The notes: generated by a model not told the origin, from the sequence alone. Numbered from the stretch's first letter, positions 36,471 through 47,775 are shown. The stretch is 64,000 bases of DNA from Vespula vulgaris (GCF_905475345.1 NC_066608.1:1080001-1144000); one strand, 5' to 3'. Translations and numbers: made by a program.

Positions 36471-37739
36471 TCAACCTTTTTTATTCTGATATTGGTCTAT
36501 CATATTACAAGGAATCAATACCAATTTTGGAATCATGCCTCGCGGTGCTACAAATCGTTGCGTTCTTTGTGTATTTTGTCCGGAAAAGCGTACCTCTGCC
36601 TCTGTAACAATTTTACAAATATTCATTTTTATGTCTGCTTGTGCTTTCGGTGGTAATCTCTTGACGGTTTGTGCCATACTATCAAAAAACAGTTCTATAC
36701 TGCTTTTGCTTTCCGGCGCTAGATAAACTTGTTCTAGATTCCTTTCTCCATCTTCTTGAATATTATTTAATCCTTTCATAGGCGTCGGAGGAGTAGTAGT
36801 TGTAGTAGATGAACTGGTTATGAAAACAGGTGTAGTTATAGTATTGTTATCAATAGAGACCATGTTTTTAGTTTTCGAAGGAGTCTTTAAAATACTATAC
36901 ATGTTAGGCACCTCTGCACTAGACGGATCTTCCACCTTTAACCTCTTCGGTTTTATCTTTCTATATTTTGATTGTATTTGTTGAATATAAGCATCAACAG
37001 CATCATGTTGTTCTATTTGCTCATTGTCTAATTGTATATTCTCTGCTAACTGTTGATTACTGGTATGTAACATTTCTAAAGGTTCAGTATCCACTAAAAC
37101 TGGATCCGCCGTTGTCTCTTCGAGTACCTCTAAATATTCACTATAATCTTCATCATTGCGATCTTCCAATTGTTCAAGGAGACCTTCCGAACTTATTCCA
37201 CCTGCGTTTATATCTTGTATATATTCTTCTGACAATTCTATGCTTTGTGGTTGATAATCTGATTCATACCTAATCGAATATACTCGTTTAACTATATATC
37301 TGTATATGTCAATGTTTGTGCTGTGTCGTTTAAAAACTTACGGAAATTTTAAGAAACTTAGATGATCTTCAAAAATCCATTTCTTTCTTCTAACACCTTT
37401 CTCAGTCTTATTTTTGTACTTTAAGATGCGACAATAGGTATCCCGTAGATTTTTCCACCTTAATCTTACCCATGTTGCTGTATAATCCAAATAATATTGA
37501 TGTAAGTTCTACTGTATCACATATCATGATGATCTTCAATAAAAAAGAATTTCTATATAATTAATCTTACGATCAAGACCAAGTTCATCCGAAATACGTT
37601 TCCAAACTTTCTGTTTAAATTCTTGAAGTTTAATGGAAGATCCTTTAACTTCCGAACTATAAAGAACAGGATGTTGTTTAATAGCTTCAATTATTTTCAA
37701 AGAAATTTTATGAGAATCTGGTGGCATTGTTGGCATCAT
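36471..37739 (-). CDS. MADF-BESS domain protein (Adf-1-like DNA-binding regulator), 3 coding exons
   Basis: Exons 37571-37739, 37342-37477 and 36471-37269 join in phase to give 367 residues. Residues about 12-105 read as a MADF domain (an atypical Myb/SANT-type DNA-binding fold): KIIEAIKQHPVLY near the start, then WVRLRWKNLRDTY and KKWIFEDHLSFL. Residues about 291-330 (SSIELFFDSMAQTVKRLPPK and following) match a BESS protein-interaction motif. Between them lies an acidic and Ser/Thr-rich linker with a basic KYRKIKPKRLK stretch that could be a nuclear localisation signal. Known MADF-BESS proteins (Adf-1, Dip3, Stonewall) are nuclear transcription regulators; the target here is unknown. The start is the ATG-ATG pair ending at 37739, because an in-frame TGA lies just upstream. 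A 5' UTR splice acceptor (TTTTTTCAG) lies at about 37788, so a further noncoding exon probably lies near 38.1 kb. AATAAA follows about 110 bp after the stop. Confidence 0.9.
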
Positions 37740-37770
37740 TTTGTATCTTGATGTTAAATGGATCTTTCAT
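37708..37770 (-). other. Upstream ORF overlapping the MADF-BESS start codon
   Basis: On the predicted mRNA an ATG at 37770 opens a 20-codon frame that runs past the main ATG at 37739 in another frame and stops at 37708. Overlapping uORFs usually lower translation of the main frame. Whether this one is translated is unknown. Confidence 0.5.
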
Positions 37771-38109
37771 GCACAGTTCGTTATTATCTGAAAAAAAAAA
37801 ACAAAAAAAAACAAGAAGTATACAAAATTTATAAAAAATCCATATACACATATATGAAGTATATATGAAATAACCGCTCCATATCATTTCACATTTGATG
37901 TACACATTTTAGATACTTTTCTAAACAACCTTTCATTCTTATTCGCATAATGCGACAAAAATGAAAATTCTGATCGACTTTTCTACGTGGCATCATTTCT
38001 ATCGTATACGATTTTGATGAGATTGTATATTCGAATAACGTATCGTGCGCTTGAGCATACAGTCGCTTAGTAAGAATCGGTCGTGAACAGTTTGTGAAGT
38101 ACCTCAAAT

Positions 38110-38690
38110 CCGCAGAAATTGCTCTACCGCTAGAAATATAAAGGGTCCGTTAATGAAACGACAACTGCACACGACAATACCGTTTGGGCAACGCCATCGC
38201 TTAATGCTTACTGTAGTTCCGTCGCAGTTTCTAACCGGAAATAAGGACAAATAAGATTCCAATTTCAAATGTGTCTTATCTAAATTCGTCGGTTTAATTA
38301 AAAGACGTAAAATTAAAAAATCTTATTCGTTGAAAACAACTAAGTATTCTATTTTTTATTAATCGTTTAAATATTTTTATTGTAACTAATAATTAAAAAA
38401 TAAAAATTATTTCAAAATCTTATAGGAAGAGAAACAAATGCCTGTCGTTGATCATCAACCAATCACGTGCAAGTTCTTATACAATTATATCTTGTTATAT
38501 ATTTGAAGAAATTACAATCGATTGACCAATCATATTATTTTATTTATCAACGTAATTTCCGTTATATATTTGACGATAATATTGAACTTGATTAATCTCT
38601 ATTCGTTTCTTATTTCCATAATATTTTTTAATAGTTTAATAATAAAATGCAAGCATCGATAAATTTTATATGTTGCATTAATTATACTTG

Positions 38691-38721
<31 letters not shown>

Positions 38722-39011
38722 CGCATACATATATGTAGAATAAGATGTTTTATATTTGAAGTTATTCCATTGTGAGAAATGCAAAAGAAAATTATATATA
38801 TTTAGAAATAGAAGTACTTGAAAGAAAAATTTAAATATATCGCCATTATGTAAAACTTCGAGAAAAATCTAACAGATGTCGCCTCATTGATCATCTAAAT
38901 ATGAACATAAGAAATATTCTTGGATTTTCAGGTTAAAGACTATAGATATAGATCATTCTGATCATGTAATCTTCTAATTTACGAAAAAGTTGAATTGAAA
39001 GATTAAAAAAT
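38110..39011. other. Divergent 5' region between the MADF-BESS gene and NDUFB9
   Basis: About 0.9 kb between two genes transcribed away from each other. The part nearest the MADF-BESS gene (38110-38250) is less AT-rich and non-repetitive and could hold a bidirectional promoter. On the minus strand GAG|GTACTTC near 38101 is a plausible donor for its first noncoding exon. The rest is AT-rich with a short (AT)n tract near 38690-38710. Confidence 0.35.
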
Positions 39012-39650
39012 ATGGCACAATTACCATCCGGAATTGTATCTCATTCTCAAAAAGTTTGCAGTTTATATAAACGAGCTTTATCTTGTCTTAAAAATTGGTA
39101 TAATGATCGTTTAGAATACAGGTATCAGTAATTTATAATATGAATATAATATATATATATATATTATATTTAGATTTATTATATTGTATATATAAGCAGT
39201 CATTATATATATATATAACATGTATAATGACAGTATTGTAAAAAATATAATAATCATAAAAAAAATATTAAATTATTCATAAGATTATCGCATGATTTCT
39301 GTTCTTTTTTATTCTTGTTTAGATACAACGCTATAAAACTTCGCCAACGCTTTGAAAAAAATGCATGTATCGTAGATTTGAGATTAGCAAAATATCTGTT
39401 ACAAGAAGGTGAAGAAGAATTATTTCAAAGACAACATTTACAAGCATATGCATACCCTGAGTCACCAGGAGGTGTTGCTTATGAACGAGACCCCTTACTA
39501 CCGGATAGTATAGTAGATAACTGGGAACCAATTGAAAAAGCAATGTATTCTAAATATTTTGCACAACGTGCAGAACGTAAGAAAAAATACTTGGAATGGT
39601 ATTATAAGGAATATCCACAAAAACAGCTAGAATGTAAAGATACTCATTGA
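39012..39650 (+). CDS. NDUFB9: NADH dehydrogenase 1 beta subcomplex subunit 9 (complex I, LYR protein)
   Basis: Two exons, 39012-39121 and 39323-39650, join in phase (donor AG|GTATCAG, acceptor TTGTTTAG|A) into 145 residues. The N-terminal SQKVCSLYKRALSCLKNW carries the LYR-family tripeptide region (LYKR, residues 18-21), followed by RYNAIKLRQRFEKN and then YAYPESPGGVAYERD, the most typical block of NDUFB9/B22. This accessory subunit sits in the membrane-arm P module of mitochondrial complex I and binds acyl carrier protein through the LYR fold. The chain is shorter at the C-terminus than the roughly 179-residue human protein, as expected for insects. The neighbours are unrelated in function. 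Confidence 0.95.
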
Positions 39651-39749
39651 GAACATTTAAGATAAAAAATTAGTTGTACCATACTCAGTAAGTATAGAAA
39701 CATAATGGACGTCTTACTGTATTCTTGGTTTGTAATGTTTAGCATTACC

Positions 39750-39755
39750 AATAAA
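39750..39755 (+). promoter_or_regulatory. Poly(A) signal of NDUFB9
   Basis: AATAAA, 100 bp after the stop codon, followed by a T-rich stretch. Confidence 0.65.
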
Positions 39756-39759
39756 TTTT

Positions 39760-40500
39760 TTTGAATGGATATTTCGTTTACAGTTAATTCTATAAGTTAT
39801 TAAAATAATTAATTATATTATTATGAGTTGTTTAATTATTAATTCATGCTAATAAGACTTAGAAATAAATTTTATAATTGTTGAAACGATGTATTATGTA
39901 CACGGAATACAATAAACGAATATTTAAACAATATTGTGCATTCATTTAAACATTACGTAGATCGTAATACGCGTTAAATAAAAAATAATTTCGAATTAAA
40001 TATATCTAATAGACGTATGACAAAGACAGTGTTTCCCTATTACGCTTGTAGTTCATATTTTGTCCATACCTGTCGCTGAAGTCGCATACGCTACGAGTGA
40101 TAGATGGTGAACAGCCTTAATAATGATTGAACTGATTGATATATAAGTTGATCAAAATATCTTAAGATGTCGCCACTATTTATATATATTAATATGTGTC
40201 AATATATACTTTGGTCGGAGCCGTGTCGTGGATGGTCGTGGATCATCGTGAACGTTGTGTCAGGGCCGTGCTTTTCAGCCATGCCTTGCCTAACTGTAAA
40301 AAAGGATACGTTTAAATGATTCGTTTAAATATTAGCCCTTGAAAAAGCCTAGAACGAAACGTTGCAATGTAACATCTCGCAGACGAGATTAAACATGAAT
40401 CTCATTTGCTTTAATGAAATGGAGTTGGGGTGTCTATGTAAAAGTAAATTATTATTCGATCAAATATGTCGGTCGTATTAAAAAAATTCAATGGTGAATA
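39760..40500. other. Intergenic region and probable 5' UTR/promoter of the Ric gene
   Basis: AT-rich up to about 40010, then a more GC-balanced unique stretch (40030-40300) with repeated TCGTGGAT words near 40214-40250. This is the likely transcription start zone of the downstream Ras-like gene. No coding exon is evident. Confidence 0.4.
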
Positions 40501-40546
40501 GATGTGGCAAAAAAGTAACATTTTCGACACGCACAAATTTTTTACA

Positions 40547-41598
40547 ATGTCACTTGACATTCTACAAGAAAAAAATGCATATACAATAAACGGCAAGGGC
40601 AATATGTCGGTAGTGTCACAGCCTACTACTAGAGGTGGGCTTAGAGTTTACAAGATAGTTGTCTTGGGTGATGGTGGTGTTGGAAAATCAGGTATTGATT
40701 CAAGTACCTCAACTTAAAATATATATATATATAAATAGAGGAGTAAAACAAAAAATCTGATATATCATATAGTGAATATTAATATAGATTTTTTTTCAGC
40801 TGTAACTCTGCAATTCGTAAGTCATAGTTTCCTCGAATGTCACGATCCAACAATAGGTAAGATGTGCTCTTATTTGACTTGCTTTAACTTTAATTTAATC
40901 ATATTTTATTTTGCTTTGTATCTAATATATCGTTCCTTTTAACAGAGGATTCATACCAACAACAGGCTGTAATAGATGGAGAAGCAGCACTTTTAGATAT
41001 TTTAGATACTGCTGGACAGGTCTGATATTTTTTATCATTAAAGCAAATAAATTTAATTTTCTTAATAATTTTATATAATGTATATATGTTCTTGAATCCA
41101 GGTAGAATTTACGGCAATGCGTGATCAGTATATGAGGTGTGGCGAAGGATTCATGATATGTTATTCTGTAACAGATAGACATAGTTTTCAAGAAGCTTTA
41201 GAATATCGTAAATCAATATCACGTGTACGGCCTAACGAGCATATTCCACTTGTATTGGTTGGTAATAAATTTGATTTACAGCATCAGCGAGAGGTAAAGT
41301 ATAACATATATGATACATAATCAAAACATAAAATTTTCAATGTAACATTTACTAGGTATCAACAGAAGAAGGTAAAGCGCTCGCAGAACAATTAGGCTGT
41401 CCATTTTATGAAACATCTGCTGCACTCCGACAATTTATAGATGATGCTTTTTATTCATTAGTACGACAGATACGTGCAAAAGAAAGATCGCGTAATTCAG
41501 TTCGCAAACATAGTCGTTGGTGGCGTCTTCGTTCAATTTTTGCTTTTATATACAGAAGAAAACGAAGACATCATCATCACCATCATTACTCTCCATAA
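40547..41598 (+). CDS. Ric: Ric/Rit-type Ras-like small GTPase, 5 exons
   Basis: Exons 40547-40691, 40800-40856, 40946-41019, 41102-41293 and 41356-41598 join in phase into 236 residues. An in-frame upstream ATG at 40502 would add 15 residues. All GTPase boxes are present: P-loop GDGGVGKS (41-48), switch [31 protein letters not shown] and [23 protein letters not shown] and the IDDAF region are typical of the RIT/Ric branch. The C-terminus is very basic ([18 protein letters not shown]) and ends in six histidines and YSP, with no CAAX prenylation box. This matches the Rit/Ric family, which binds membranes through basic residues; Drosophila Ric is a calmodulin-binding Ras. The G12- and Q61-equivalent residues are intact, so it looks like a functional signalling GTPase. 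Confidence 0.94.
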
Positions 41599-41909
41599 TA
41601 ATAACCAATTTCAAAGGAATTTATTAGATACTCTACATTAGTGAGAGATATAGAAAGAGAAGCAACTACTTTTGGGCTAAAATACAACGAAGAAAGATTT
41701 TAATGATTTTTATATTTTTAGAGTACTTTCCTAGGGATTAATAATTTACTAACATCACACTGCCTTATCATCAAATCTACATCATAGGTAATTTTGAAAT
41801 GAGAAAGTGGATCATATATTGAGGTGGCATGCCTATATACTAGATTTGTGTTACATTGGTCCAAACCGTTGTAGCATGCCCCCATAGAACAATGTTGAAC
41901 ATAGAATTT

Positions 41910-41915
41910 AATAAA
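41910..41915 (+). promoter_or_regulatory. Candidate poly(A) signal of Ric
   Basis: First AATAAA after the stop, about 310 bp downstream. Another lies at 42218-42223, so alternative 3' ends are possible. Confidence 0.4.
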
Positions 41916-42693
41916 AGATTCACTTTCGCTATAAGTAAAAAGTATCAGGTATTACAGCAATACATTCTACATGACATTATTCTGTACATGTAGCACATTG
42001 TTCTTAAATATTACTCATCTCGAAGGCTGTTGATAAATATATAAGCTCTTATTATTTATAAGAGCTGGTTATATAAAAAAACAAGGAAGTAAATACCTAA
42101 TATGCATTTCCAGAAGGGCATATTTTTTATTTATTTATTTTTTTTTCCTTCGATAAAAAAATACTGCAAATGAAAAAGATTTAATAATTACACTTAACAT
42201 GTTTATCTAACCAAAGAAATAAATATTATTGATATATTGCAGAATCCATAAATGGGAAACCTAAAATTTTATAGCATATAAATACATAAATATGAAACGT
42301 TAAATGAAAATTTTATAAAATAAATATTTAATATATTGTTTGATTTTTATGAAAAATGTAAAAATTCTATTTATCTTCCTTTAAATGAAGGCCTATATGA
42401 GAAGGCAACAAATATTGAGAATAATTTTTTATACTAAATTTAATACAAATTATACTAGGTATTATATAACGATCAGAATTGTGTATAAAATTAACATTTA
42501 AAAAATTATAATTTAGATATAAAAGTCGCACAAAAAAGTACGGACTTTGGGAAGGGGCAGTCTTCAATCAGAACACATATTTACATTAGTATATGTAACA
42601 TTTAGTAATCCAAAGACCCATATGTAAATATGTAACAGTTGTAGACTATCCCTTAATTTACTAGTTGGCTTGTGGTATATATGAACATTTAAA

Positions 42694-42723
42694 AGAAATG
42701 TCTTTAACGTTAAAGACATTTCT
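42694..42723. repeat. Perfect 30-bp palindrome
   Basis: The half site AGAAATGTCTTTAAC is followed directly by its exact reverse complement, with no spacer. An outer imperfectly centred pair, TGTGGTA (42671-42677) and TACCACA (42733-42739), flanks it. Confidence 0.9.
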
Positions 42724-43316
42724 ATCATAAGTTACCACATAAGAAAAAAAAAAAAAAATGAATTTACAGAATAAATATCTAGTCGTTACTTAATAATGTC
42801 CTAGTCAAAAAAATTCTACATTTTGTTATATGGATATCAATATAGTGTTAAATAATGCAGCTTGAATATTATTTATGTACAATGTGTAGTATATAAAATA
42901 AAATCGTCCTTATAATGCGTTTTATAATACGCACAATGTACTCATAAGCAATATAATTATATGTGAATCATAATGTTCTTTAATTAAATGTGAATTGAAA
43001 TTTAAGTAATTTATTAATTAGTTATATAATAAAGAAGAAAATAATATATTATTTTTAACAAAAAACCAACAAATAGATTGGCAGCATTAACAATTACTAT
43101 CACTATGTATTGTTTGCTAATATATAATTTATAACATGACACTTGTACATTAAAGCTTATATCATGCTATGTATTACCATACTTAAACATAATTGATTTC
43201 TTGATTTGTCGTATTAATAAATTTTTTGTTATTTCTAGATAATTATATTTCTTCAGAAGTGTATAGAAAAATGAATATTAAGAGAAAATACATTGTATCA
43301 TTATAACATTGATTTT

Positions 43317-43322
43317 TTTATT
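43317..43322 (-). promoter_or_regulatory. Candidate poly(A) signal of the Golgi-like gene
   Basis: AATAAA on the minus strand about 330 bp beyond the TAA stop at 43653. Confidence 0.35.
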
Positions 43323-43517
43323 CCATAATTTTACATGAAAGCAGATATAGGTGAATATTTTCTTGAGAATAATAAGTATAATAATACTTAATATTGTTAT
43401 ACTGCATAACTATGGTTAAATATTAGAAGCTATTGAATATTATTTCTAAAACTAATCTATTATTATCTTAGAACACCAATTATTAAATTTGCTTTAATTG
43501 TCTCAGCAAATAGTAAA

Positions 43518-43637
43518 GCATCAGTAAATATCATTTAGCATGAGTAAATAGAGTTTAGCATGAGTAAATAGTATTTAGCATGAGTAAATAGAATTTAGCA
43601 TGAGTAAAGAGTATTTAGCATGAGTGAATAAGTATTT
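43518..43637. repeat. Minisatellite, six 20-bp units
   Basis: Units begin at 43518, 43538, 43558, 43578, 43598 and 43618 with consensus AGCATGAGTAAATAGNATTT and exact 20-bp spacing. The first and last units are diverged. The array lies just downstream of the stop codon of the minus-strand Golgi-like gene, so it is probably in its 3' UTR. Confidence 0.92.
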
Positions 43638-43652
43638 ATATCATAAAGACAT

Positions 43653-45106
43653 TTAATTTGTCGTTTCATTAGTTGGTTTTCTTTCTATATAAAAGATACT
43701 TTCTATTATCGGTATTTTTGGAATATCTACATCTGAAACATTTAGTTAAATATATATTTATTTAATAGTATAGTACGTATAAAATTTTTTATTACCATCT
43801 TTCATTATCTCGTCATCTTCTATTCCTTCAATCGTGCTATTTTCTATTGTTGAATCGATTTCAGCTGAAAAATTATGTATATATATTAATTCTTCTACAA
43901 AAAATTACACACCGACTAAATGATAAAATGATATTTGTTATATATAATATAACTATATAAAGTATATATAAAGCATATATAAAAATATATAAAACAAAAA
44001 TGAAATTTAAACTGATATTATATTAATATTCATTACAATAATTTTAAAGTCATTACATTTCAACAAGAAATACATGTACAAGGATTAACCAAAATAATGG
44101 AAACATTTGAAAAAGATATACATTTAGGAGCATAAGCCTTTTTGGACATAAACCCGTTCTGTTGTTAGAAACAATAAAAAAAGGTGACTCATCAGACCAT
44201 ATTATTTTTTTTTTCGCAGAAATTCCTACTTTATGATAATTATACCATTTTTTTCTCACTATAACGTTGCTACCAGTAATTAAAAACTTAGAAATTGCAA
44301 TCCTACCATTGATGTTGAATTTATGAAGCTCTCGACGGACTGTTTTAGTTGAAACAGGATCTTACAGATATTCATTCAGGTTCTGTTGTCACCTTTTCTG
44401 CAGTTTTGAGATTGCAATCCTCTTCAATATTCGACGATTCTTCTCATATAAGATTAATTTCCGTCCGCTATTCTCTTCTTAGCCGATGAGTGTCTTTCCG
44501 TGATTTTTGTATATGCGTCATAACCTTAAAAACTCTTCCTCTTGATACACCAAATAAAATAAAATAGCAGTCTTTGTTGCAAATGTTTCAATTAAATGTG
44601 CACGAATAATTAATTTTCTTTGAAAATCCGATAAATCTTCCATATCACAGCATCTACGTACTTACGATCCATACCGCACGAGAATAAATAATACACTGAC
44701 CTATTATAGAGGTTACTACATAGAATAAACTAACATGACTCAAACGATTCTAAGAATAAAGAGGCAATAATTTGACAAAAACAAACGAACGTTACAGACA
44801 ACGGAGAAGGTTATCAACAACGATAACAATAGCGATTATCTTTGTTTTTCTTTTTTGTAGTTATTTTTCTCAAACTATCGATCGAATATATCACGCACTT
44901 TTCATTATATTTTTTAATATAAAATATTAGTTATTATGATCGCAATATGTAGATGATCGTTTGATTTTTTTTGTTCATTCAATGACTGTTGCAATAAATG
45001 GTGGTTGTGACATTAATTCAAAAAAGAATTATTGCAGCATTAGAAGAGTGTTTCCATTATTTTGTCTAATTCCTGCATGTATATGTATATATATCCACGC
45101 ATATCA

Positions 45107-45143
<37 letters not shown>

Positions 45144-46857
45144 AAATATAAAATACATATATAAATATAATATACATAAAATATAATACATAAAATATAA
45201 TATATAATATATAAAATATAAATATAATATATATAAAATAATAAAATTTCAATTGATATTACATGAATATTTATTACGATTTTAAATTCATCATATATGT
45301 TATAACAACAAATAAATGCATATATATATATCGTATATATTTTTTTGATAAAAAATCTCCTAGAATTTAATTGTATATAATCTTTAAAATGACCAATCAA
45401 TTTTAAAAATAATTTCAACATGGAAAATTATATCAGTAAAAAAAAAATTATTTATTAGAATGTTTTTTTTTTTATGGAAAAATTGAAAAAATAGAACTAT
45501 TAGATTTTCATGGCAGTTTCTTTCTTTCCCTGAATTTTGAGGAAAGTACCACTACCTTTTAACATTGTTACTGAAAGACGAGGAACTAGGCGCACAGCAC
45601 CAGGTGGATCTGTTGGTAGAATTGGGATTTGATGATACTTCAAACCACGCTGACCAGCTACAGATATGCTTATAGCAGAGTCCCGAACAAGATGTAACTG
45701 ACTAGCATCAATGACCTTTCTTGTAGCTAAATCAGCAGAGTCCGAGAATATCTTATGATACTAAGTCAAAAATTAAAAGGCTATACTTCTTGTTTATCAC
45801 TTTTTACAAATGATTGAACTTGATTTGATTGAATAAATAAGAATTTCTATTTTAATTAACATTTGAATTACCCAATATGTAGAACCTTGCAATAATAATT
45901 CTGTATAAAGTATATTTAATAAAAAAATGTTAAATAAAAGATAATAAAAAATGTTCATATAATTTAAATATATAGATAATTTAAAATGTGTAAATATGTT
46001 ATTAAAAATTAAAATATAAAGTAAAATGCTATGATATTCAAGTAATACTGTAATATATAAATAACAACTTACGTGCTAACGTAGGATTAGATTTAATATT
46101 ATTAGCTGGTGCATTATAAGCAAGTTTTAATTTTACCAATTCATCTTTGACCTATGGAAGTTATTTTATTAATAATTTAATAGTTATATATAATGTATTT
46201 TATATAAAAAAAGTAACATACCTTTTCTAATTCTTTCTGAAATCTTTCATTTTCTTTTAGTTTTGCATTCAATATACTCAATGAGTGCAATTTACTTTTA
46301 CAGATTGTCATAGAATTTTTAAGTTCATCATTTTTTTTCTGTATATTATTTTGCTTTTCTAATTTTATATGTAAATAAGCTATGTCATCTTCAATTTGTT
46401 TATATCTTTCTTCTAATTTCATACGTAATGTTACACACTGATTCCTTTCTTCTATACTATAAAAGATGTAATTTTTTTTTTATAATATATTTAATAACTA
46501 AGTATTTAACACTTTATAATAATAGAAATCAACATGTATGATTTTTCATATATATTTGATTCGTTATCAATAGACTCTTTGAAGCAAAGGATTATAATTT
46601 GATACAACATCCATATCATGATACTAATTATATTTAAAAATATATTTTCTACTACTTACAATGTACTATGTAATAAAGTATCTTTACCTCATTTTAAGCT
46701 GCTCGTTTAGTTGATTTACTTGTATCGAAAAATCTATGTTTTCAGAAGATAAATACCACCAATAATAAGAAAGCAAGAAGGTCCAAAAAATAAGTAGTGT
46801 AAATATAACTGATGAATATTTTTTGGTTTTTTCATGCTTCATTCTATCAAATACCAT
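43653..46857 (-). CDS. Type II membrane coiled-coil protein, GOLM1/CASC4-like (tentative)
   Basis: Five exons, 46688-46857, 46222-46456, 46073-46151, 43796-43864 and 43653-43732, join in phase with good GT-AG borders into 210 residues. A short basic N-terminus (MKHEKTKKY) precedes one hydrophobic segment at about residues 15-35 (VIFTLLIFWTFLLSYYWWYL). A long heptad-rich coiled coil follows (NQLNEQLKM ... LEERYKQIEDDIAYLHIKL ... LKENERFQKELEKV). The tail is acidic (TIEGIEDDEIMKDD). This layout (type II anchor, luminal coiled coil, acidic tail) is that of Golgi proteins such as GOLM1 and CASC4. I rest on architecture rather than a confident sequence match, so the family is tentative. The intron between exons 3 and 4 is 2.2 kb, far longer than the others, and holds a dead Tc1 transposase and an unexplained protein-like exon. 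Confidence 0.75.
44053..44663 (-). pseudogene. Decayed Tc1/mariner-family transposase fragment
   Basis: Read on the minus strand, the segment begins MEDLSDFQRKLIIRAHLIET and continues through a helix-turn-helix-like part (TKTAILF), VMTHIQKSRKDTHRLRRE and RKKWYNYHKVGISAKKKIIW. It then reaches WSDESPFFIV, a hallmark of the Tc1 catalytic domain around the second Asp. Several stop codons and frameshifts break it, and it is truncated before the final DD34E glutamate region. It is an inactive insertion in the long intron of the Golgi-like gene. Terminal inverted repeats could not be found by eye. Confidence 0.82.
45451..45456 (-). promoter_or_regulatory. Candidate poly(A) signal after the orphan exon
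   Basis: AATAAA on the minus strand, about 45 bp beyond the TAA at 45500. Confidence 0.45.
45500..45760 (-). CDS. Orphan protein-like exon, possible alternative 3' terminal exon
   Basis: An open frame of about 86 codons ends with TAA at 45500-45502. It contains IFSDSADLATRKVIDASQLH, then VRDSAISISVAGQRGLKYHQ, IPILPTDPPGAVRLVPRLS and ends KKETAMKI. It is less AT-rich than the surrounding intron and looks like real coding sequence. One acceptor (ACTTAG, exon starting 45760) keeps this frame in phase 0. A second (GATTTAG|CTACAAG, exon starting 45726) would join in phase to exon 3 of the Golgi-like gene and give an alternative C-terminus. AATAAA lies about 45 bp past the stop. I do not recognise the protein. 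Alternatives are an inserted fragment of another gene or a retrocopy. Confidence 0.4.
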   Translation of the reverse strand, partial: YHKIFSDSADLATRKVIDASQLHLVRDSAISISVAGQRGLKYHQIPILPTDPPGAVRLVPRLSVTMLKGSGTFLKIQGKKETAMKI

Positions 46858-47672
46858 TGTACTTTTAATTTTAACTTCCTACCTAATACATATAAGTTTT
46901 GATATTAATAACAAGTTTATAAAACAAAGAAATAAAATCAATCTCTAATACTTTTAGATAGATTAGTTTTTGTAAATATTTGTAAAGAAACTTTTGATAA
47001 AATTAAATTTCAATTTATTTTATTCTACTCAGCATACGTATATATAAGTGCTCAGACACTTTAATCTTTAAACCAAATACGAAATTTTTATGACATTTGT
47101 GATTGAAATATCTTACAAATAATATATCTTCGTACGTATTTCGTTGTTATTACTCTTAATATTAATTATTAGTCTTGTCACTGATACGTATGTTTATCTA
47201 CGATTTAAATAAGAAATATCACGTAGCAACTACCTCACTCCCTGTTACCTTACAACATGGACGCCTAGTATATACTATATAGTTACTATTGCCCTACTTA
47301 TCAATGTGTATACAAAAATCGTTAAACGTATCAATCGTTAACATTTATTCTAATTAACCACCTGATAATCGTGAATGATCGTGGATATTTACTCCAATAT
47401 ATGCTATAGTTTGTGTTTGTTTTTATACGTGACAGTTTCTATGTCAATGAATTAATTATAAAAATGTGAATATTTGGTTAGAGATAACGTACCATTCACA
47501 TTTGTGAAAGTAGATTGTACATATGTATATAATCAATATTTTGTTGAGCAAGATTAATATTAGTTTTATAAATAATTGATTATTATTATTGTTATTATTA
47601 TTTGATAATATAAAAAAGTTTAATTTAGAGTTTAGAACATAATTATTTTGTATAAATGAAAAGGAAGTTATT

Positions 47673-47775
47673 TGTATGTATGTTGTATGTATGTATGTAT
47701 AAATGTATTATGTATGTATGTACTTATGTACGTATATATGTATGTATGATGTATGTATGTATTTATTTATTTACA
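47673..47775. repeat. Interrupted (ATGT)n microsatellite
   Basis: About 100 bp of GTAT/GTATGTA units with a few ACGT and TTTATTT interruptions. Confidence 0.9.

Larger units (their letters stand above)
41600..43517. other. Convergent intergenic region between Ric and the Golgi-like gene
   Basis: About 1.9 kb of AT-rich, CpG-poor DNA that must hold the 3' UTRs of both flanking genes. It contains a 30-bp palindrome (42694-42723). No open coding exon is seen. Confidence 0.6.

Noticed and set aside
44640..44655. ATATCACAGCA, resembling the miR-2 seed
   Set aside because: It lies at the start of the decayed Tc1 transposase and has no hairpin.
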